Of a stretch of 64,000 nucleotides of DNA, positions 60,342-64,000 are shown in pieces. Positions within the stretch are counted from its first letter, which is position 1. Each line of letters begins with the position of its first letter. Both the position numbers and the translations under genes were made by a program. The notes below the pieces were generated by a model that ran no database searches, was not told the DNA's origin, and worked only from the letters and a program-made list of their open reading frames with translations. Source of the DNA: Bacteroidia bacterium (GTDB lineage: Bacteria > Bacteroidota > Bacteroidia > SpSt-205); the NCBI GenBank assembly GCA_026003235.1, contig BPGW01000008.1, positions 1-64,000 of the forward strand. The letters are read 5' to 3'.

Positions 60342-60803
60342 ATGAAAACCTGGATAGCTGGGGGCCTTGTGGCCGGGGCTGCCCTGTGGGGTCAGCCATT
60401 GGGAGAAAAGTCCTATACTCGCACCGTGGAGCGCCTCTCGGTTCCAGGTATTACGCCCGTAGGGCCCTACAGCCCAGCCGTACGCGTGGGGCCCTGGCTT
60501 TTCATCTCAGGACAAATCGCCCTCCGACCGGATGGCTCTGTGGAGACCAGTTCGCTGGAAAAAGAAGTCCAGCAGGTGCTGGCTAACCTGCAAGCTGTGC
60601 TGGCTGCCGCCCACGCCCGCCCCGAGCAGCTCGTCAAAGTCACCATTTTCCTCACGGACATGGCGTTTTTCCCCCTGGTGAACGAGCACTATGGTCGGCT
60701 TTTCCCGCAGGGTCAGTATCCAGCCCGCGAGACGGTGGCCGTGCACGCCCTGCCCAAAGGCGCCCGCATAGAAATCTCGGGCATAGCCTACCTCGGCGAA
60801 TGA
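60342..60803 (+). CDS. RidA family protein with a signal peptide
   Basis: A 153-residue protein. Residues about 30-150 are a RidA (YjgF/YER057c) fold: GPYSPAVRVGPWLFISGQIA, then EVQQVLANLQAVLAAAHARP and LVKVTIFLTDMAFFPLVNEH, and ETVAVHALPKGARIEISGIA, where the Arg of PKGARIEI binds the substrate carboxylate. RidA hydrolyses reactive imines and enamines in the cytoplasm. Unusually, a hydrophobic N-terminus (MKTWIAGGLVAGAALWGQP) looks like a signal peptide, predicting a periplasmic or secreted version. The start is fixed by a promoter box 5 nt upstream. It overlaps the SGNH-LysM gene by 4 bases. Confidence 0.88.
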   Translation: MKTWIAGGLVAGAALWGQPLGEKSYTRTVERLSVPGITPVGPYSPAVRVGPWLFISGQIALRPDGSVETSSLEKEVQQVLANLQAVLAAAHARPEQLVKVTIFLTDMAFFPLVNEHYGRLFPQGQYPARETVAVHALPKGARIEISGIAYLGE

Positions 60804-62506
60804 AGAGAGGAGGCTTACTGCTGCTTGGGCTTTTGACGGCTTGCTGGGGGCAGGACCCTCCTCCCCCTCCGAAGTGGGCTATCCCGGAGTCTGTAGAGGT
60901 CTGGAGCGTACCCGATACGCACCTGCCCTTCGTGAACGAAGCGGGGAATCGGCTCTTTCTGGCGGCGCACTTGCGTCCTGTATGGGCCCTCCTGCGAGAC
61001 AATACCCGCAAGGTCCGCGTGCTGCACATAGGGGACTCCCACCTCCAGGGCCAGGTGCAAGGCCGCGAGCTTCGTCGGCGGTTGTATGCGGTCTGGGGGC
61101 CTGGCGGACGAGGGTACGGGTTTCCTTACGCCATCGCAGGCACCAGTTCGCCTTACGACTGCACTTCGCTGGGGCGGGGGCAGTGGCTCTGGGCCCGCAG
61201 CGTCCATCTCCAACCCGCTCTACCCCTGGGCGTGACGGGCATGGCCGTAGGCACCTACGACCCTTCAGCCGAATGGGAAGTGCGCTGGGTGCCCCCTTGG
61301 GCTCCGGCGGCCGATTCCGGCGCGCAGCTCCTCTGCCTGACCCGCACCCTGCGAGCGGGAATCCGCCTTGAACTGGCCTTTAGCGACACCGCCCAGCCTA
61401 TCCGCCTGGATCTGCCAGCCGGCTATGCAAAGGTCTCCTGCCGGGTTCCGCAGCCCCTTGCTCTCCTGCGGGGCCGCTTCCGCTGGGAAGGCGAGGACTC
61501 CCTGGGCTATGGCGAGCTCCACGGCTTTTTCCTGGAAGAAGGCACCCGAGGCCTCTCCTGGCACACCCTGGGCGTGAACGGAGCCCGACTTTCCGACTGG
61601 GCCCAACTCCCCCTTCTCAAGGAGAGCCTGCGCTTGCTGGCGCCGGACTTGGTGGTGTTAGACCTGGGAACGAACGACCTTCACGCAGCTGAAGCGTCGC
61701 TGCCCGCTTTCCGTCAGGCCCTGGAAGCGGCCATAGACACGATTCGGGCAGCCTTACCCCAAGCGGTCATTCTGGTCACGACGCCGCAGGACTTTTACCG
61801 GCGCATGCGGCCTCTGCCTTGGCTGGCTCAGGCGGCTCAGCTTGTGCGATGGGTTGCCGCCCGCAAAGCCGTAGCCGTATGGGATGCCCACACGGTGCTC
61901 GGGAGCATGCGAGACTGGCGGCTGGCCGGCCTGGCTCTGCCAGATATGGTTCACTTGAACCCCACCGGCTACGCCCTCAAAGGGCAGTACTTTGCGCAGG
62001 CTTTCCTGCGCAGTTATGTGGACTTTCTGCGGGATAGCCTGCCTGACCCCGCGCAGGAGGCCCGAGAAGCGCTTGCGCTGCCGGAGAGCCTGTGGCGTCC
62101 TGCCCCCCCTCCGGTTCCCCTCACCCCCTCTTTGTCTCGGTTTGGCGGCGCGGGCGGGGCGCCGGCCTACGTGCCGGCCCGGCCCCTCTACCTGTACCAT
62201 AAGGTCAGGCCCGGAGAAACGCTGGGACAAATCGCTCAGCGGTATGGGGTGTCGGTGGCTGCGATCCGCCAAGCCAACGGCCTGCGAAGCTCCCTGATCC
62301 GGGTGGGGCAGACCCTTCGCATACCGGCCCAGCGGGCTTCAGGCGGGGCTGCCTCTCCCGCTGTCAGGTACCACACCGTGCGGACGGGAGAGTCGCTGTG
62401 GAGCATTGCGCAGCGCTACGGCATCTCCGTAGAAGCGCTCTGCCGCGCCAACGGCCTTACCCCCCGTAGCGCCATCCACCCCGGCCAGCGCTTGCGCGTG
62501 CCGTGA
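60800..62506 (+). CDS. Secreted SGNH hydrolase with two C-terminal LysM domains
   Basis: A 568-residue protein. Signal peptide MKRGGLLLLGLLTACWGQ. The SGNH/GDSL esterase domain (about 70-410) has block I VRVLHIGDSHLQGQ (catalytic Ser in GDS), block III VLDLGTNDLH and block V LPDMVHLNPTGYALKG (Asp and His of the triad). A Pro-rich linker leads to two LysM motifs, HKVRPGETLGQIAQRYGVS (about 470) and HTVRTGESLWSIAQRYGIS (about 532), which bind peptidoglycan or chitin. It is probably a cell-wall-bound esterase, perhaps removing acetyl groups from peptidoglycan or a glycan. It overlaps RidA by 4 bases. Confidence 0.88.
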   Translation: MKRGGLLLLGLLTACWGQDPPPPPKWAIPESVEVWSVPDTHLPFVNEAGNRLFLAAHLRPVWALLRDNTRKVRVLHIGDSHLQGQVQGRELRRRLYAVWGPGGRGYGFPYAIAGTSSPYDCTSLGRGQWLWARSVHLQPALPLGVTGMAVGTYDPSAEWEVRWVPPWAPAADSGAQLLCLTRTLRAGIRLELAFSDTAQPIRLDLPAGYAKVSCRVPQPLALLRGRFRWEGEDSLGYGELHGFFLEEGTRGLSWHTLGVNGARLSDWAQLPLLKESLRLLAPDLVVLDLGTNDLHAAEASLPAFRQALEAAIDTIRAALPQAVILVTTPQDFYRRMRPLPWLAQAAQLVRWVAARKAVAVWDAHTVLGSMRDWRLAGLALPDMVHLNPTGYALKGQYFAQAFLRSYVDFLRDSLPDPAQEAREALALPESLWRPAPPPVPLTPSLSRFGGAGGAPAYVPARPLYLYHKVRPGETLGQIAQRYGVSVAAIRQANGLRSSLIRVGQTLRIPAQRASGGAASPAVRYHTVRTGESLWSIAQRYGISVEALCRANGLTPRSAIHPGQRLRVP

Positions 62507-62534
62507 AATTTAGACTTGTCAGGGAGACTTTGCT

Positions 62535-62542
62535 TACCTTTG
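62535..62542 (+). promoter_or_regulatory. Putative -7 box (TACCTTTG) for the SBBP-repeat protein
   Basis: An exact consensus 16 nt before the ATG at 62559; a TTG at 62516-62518 may be part of the -33 element. Confidence 0.65.
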
Positions 62543-62558
62543 TCAAAACTTTTTTGCT

Positions 62559-64000
62559 ATGCGCAAGGTCGCAGTAGGGGCCGTGCTACTGGCCTTTTCT
62601 GGGTGGGCGCAGGAGGCGCCTGAGAGGGCTTCTTTTCGGTATGAGCGGGAGCCCGTTTTTATTGAGAACCGTGGGCAATGGCATCCGGATGTGCTGTACT
62701 TATGCCGGCTGAAGGGTTTGGATGCGTGGATCACGCGCTGGGGTGTGAACTACACCTTTTACCGGCTGGAGAGGGAGGAGGGGTGTGAGGAGAGGTGGAG
62801 CAGGCGGGGGGAGAGGGGTTTTTCTCGGCTGGTGGGGCATCGGGTGCTATGCCGGTATGTGGGGGCAAACAACTGCGTGCAGGCGGAGGGGCGAGCCAAG
62901 CGGCCGGGGTATTACAACTACTTTATCGGGAACGACCCCTCCAAGTATGCCACGGGGGTAGGTTTGTACGGGGAGGTTGTGGTGAAGGAGGTGTGGGAGG
63001 GGGTAGATGTGCGGTACTATGTGGAGGGGGGGTATTTGCGGTATGATTTTATAGTCAGGCCTGGGGGTGAGGCGAGTCGGGTGAGGTTTGAGCTGGAGGG
63101 GGCGGAGTGGGTGGAGGAGGCGGGGTCAAAGCTTCGGCTGGGGACGAGCTTAGGGGAGGTGGAGATAGGGGGTTTGCGTTCGTATCAGGCTGGGGATGGC
63201 CAGCTGGTGGCGAGCTGGTTTGAGGGGTCTGGGGGCGTGTACGGGGTAGGGGTGGGTCCCTACGACCGCAGCCAGACGCTGGTGATAGACCCCCTGGTGT
63301 ATTCCACCTTCCTGGGGGGGAGTAGGGATGAAAGGGGCTATGGCATTGCGGTGGATGGGCGTGGGCAGGCCTACATCACGGGCTTTACAGGGTCAGCAAA
63401 CTACGATGTGACGAGCGGGGCTTTTCAGACGACGTATGGGGGAGGGGTGGATGTGTTTGTGACGAAGCTGAATGCGGACGGTACGGCGCTGGTGTATTCC
63501 ACCTTCCTGGGGGGGAGGGGGGGTGATGATGGCCATGGCATTGCGGTGGATGGGCTTGGTCAGGCCTACATCACGGGCCTTACGTCTTCACGGGATTACC
63601 CTACCACAAGCGGGGCTTTTCAGACGACGGTTGGAGGATACGGGGATGTGTTTGTGACGAAGCTGAATGCGGACGGCACGGCGCTGGTGTATTCCACCTA
63701 CCTGGGGGGGAGTGAGAGTGAAGGGGGCATGGCATTGCGGTGGATGGGCTTGGGCAGGCCTACATCACGGGCAACACATATTCACGGATTACCCTACCAC
63801 GAGGGGGCTTTTCAGACGACGCTTGGGGGACGGGATGATGTGTTTGTGACGAAGCTGAATGCGGACGGCACGGCGCTGGTGTATTCCACCTACCTGGGGG
63901 GGAGTGGGGATGATGGGGGCACTGGCATTGCGGTGGATGGGCTTGGGCAGGCCTACATCACGGGCACTACAGGGTCATTGGATTTCCCTACCACGAGCGG
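62559..64000 (+). CDS. SBBP (beta-propeller) repeat surface protein, N-terminal part
   Basis: At least 480 residues, open to the window end. Signal peptide MRKVAVGAVLLAFSGWAQ, then an N-terminal domain found ahead of SBBP repeats (FIENRGQWHPDVLYLCR, DVRYYVEGGYLRYDFIVRPG, LVIDPLVYSTFLGG). From about residue 247 it has repeats of about 65 residues of the type YSTFLGGSRDERGYGIAVDG, GQAYITGFTGS, then VFVTKLNADGTALV, each forming propeller blades. Four repeat starts are visible. The third repeat has three apparent single-base deletions that leave the reading frame open but scramble residues between LGGSESEGG and GAFQTTLGG. It is probably secreted; the C-terminus lies outside the window. Confidence 0.85.
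   Translation, partial: MRKVAVGAVLLAFSGWAQEAPERASFRYEREPVFIENRGQWHPDVLYLCRLKGLDAWITRWGVNYTFYRLEREEGCEERWSRRGERGFSRLVGHRVLCRYVGANNCVQAEGRAKRPGYYNYFIGNDPSKYATGVGLYGEVVVKEVWEGVDVRYYVEGGYLRYDFIVRPGGEASRVRFELEGAEWVEEAGSKLRLGTSLGEVEIGGLRSYQAGDGQLVASWFEGSGGVYGVGVGPYDRSQTLVIDPLVYSTFLGGSRDERGYGIAVDGRGQAYITGFTGSANYDVTSGAFQTTYGGGVDVFVTKLNADGTALVYSTFLGGRGGDDGHGIAVDGLGQAYITGLTSSRDYPTTSGAFQTTVGGYGDVFVTKLNADGTALVYSTYLGGSESEGGMALRWMGLGRPTSRATHIHGLPYHEGAFQTTLGGRDDVFVTKLNADGTALVYSTYLGGSGDDGGTGIAVDGLGQAYITGTTGSLDFPTTS
63297..64000 (+). repeat. Tandem DNA repeats coding for SBBP blades
   Basis: Near-identical units beginning GTGTATTCCACC at 63297, 63492, 63687 and 63879, with spacings of 195, 195 and 192 bases. 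Much of each unit is identical at the DNA level, for example around ACGAAGCTGAATGCGGACGG. The array continues past the window. Confidence 0.9.

Noticed and set aside
63297-64000. CRISPR-like array suggested by evenly spaced repeats
   Set aside because: The repeats are about 195 bases, entirely coding, and translate into SBBP propeller blades.

Overview
This 64 kb window is from a member of the Bacteroidota, probably a thermophilic and deep-branching one. The evidence for the phylum is gene content: gliding-motility/type IX secretion genes (gldE-gldD, a PorD/DUF4835 gene), secreted proteins with a C-terminal type IX sorting domain, the bamD-rpoZ-coaBC-porD block, and promoters with the phylum-specific -7 box TAnnTTTG. 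Thermophily is only hinted at, by a Thermus-type isocitrate dehydrogenase with the long C-terminal extension, an archaeal-type class I fructose-bisphosphate aldolase and very tight gene packing. The DNA is fairly GC-rich. No gap between genes exceeds about 150 bases except where terminators and tRNAs sit, and many neighbouring genes overlap. I see no CRISPR array, insertion sequence, prophage or integrase.

Layout. 1-3.1 kb: groES-groEL (groEL cut by the window edge) and ruvA-icd. 3.1-9.7 kb: a coiled-coil lipoprotein, then a capsule/exopolysaccharide unit (SLBB export lipoprotein, tyrosine autokinase, PHP-type tyrosine phosphatase) running into folB, a secreted cyclophilin and a PP2C phosphatase. 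9.7-18.7 kb: a TonB-dependent receptor, metK-fbaB, an orphan HADH C-domain protein, and parA-parB-M16 protease. 18.8-27.3 kb: a peptide-binding lipoprotein, an ABC exporter, a CPBP protease with cdsA, an outer-membrane barrel and a TIGR02757 protein. 27.3-33.3 kb: a small ORF and YbjN gene, then a membrane-lipid unit (OlsF-like acyltransferase, lptB, GH3, DUF4296) and a decayed secreted protein. 33.3-41 kb: tRNA-Tyr and tRNA-Gly, a UbiA prenyltransferase, and type IX-sorted or FG-GAP surface proteins. 41-50.5 kb: SUI1, rdgB, a large unknown secreted protein, gldE-gldD-tatD, pcm with an outer-membrane barrel gene, and two glycosyltransferases with rpe. 50.6-57.1 kb: the three-subunit transhydrogenase pntAA-pntAB-pntB, bamD-rpoZ-coaBC and porD-aroK. 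57.1-64 kb: secG with a fused E1 alpha/beta dehydrogenase and a membrane protein with an acidic tail; a secreted RidA with an SGNH-LysM protein; and the start of an SBBP-repeat surface protein that leaves the window.

Two patterns run through the whole window. First, nearly every transcription unit starts with a TAnnTTTG box (or a one-base variant) whose last base lies only 3-9 nt before the start codon, with no Shine-Dalgarno sequence. If transcription starts where it does in other Bacteroidota, most of these mRNAs are leaderless or nearly so. Several divergent gene pairs have their two boxes back to back, 1-2 nt apart in the tightest cases. Second, at least seven genes contain single-base frameshifts, including metK, which is normally essential. 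I read these mostly as sequence or assembly indels, but two surface-protein genes may be genuinely decaying.

Subcellular placements, operons and regulation are inferred from sequence motifs and spacing only; no database search was possible.
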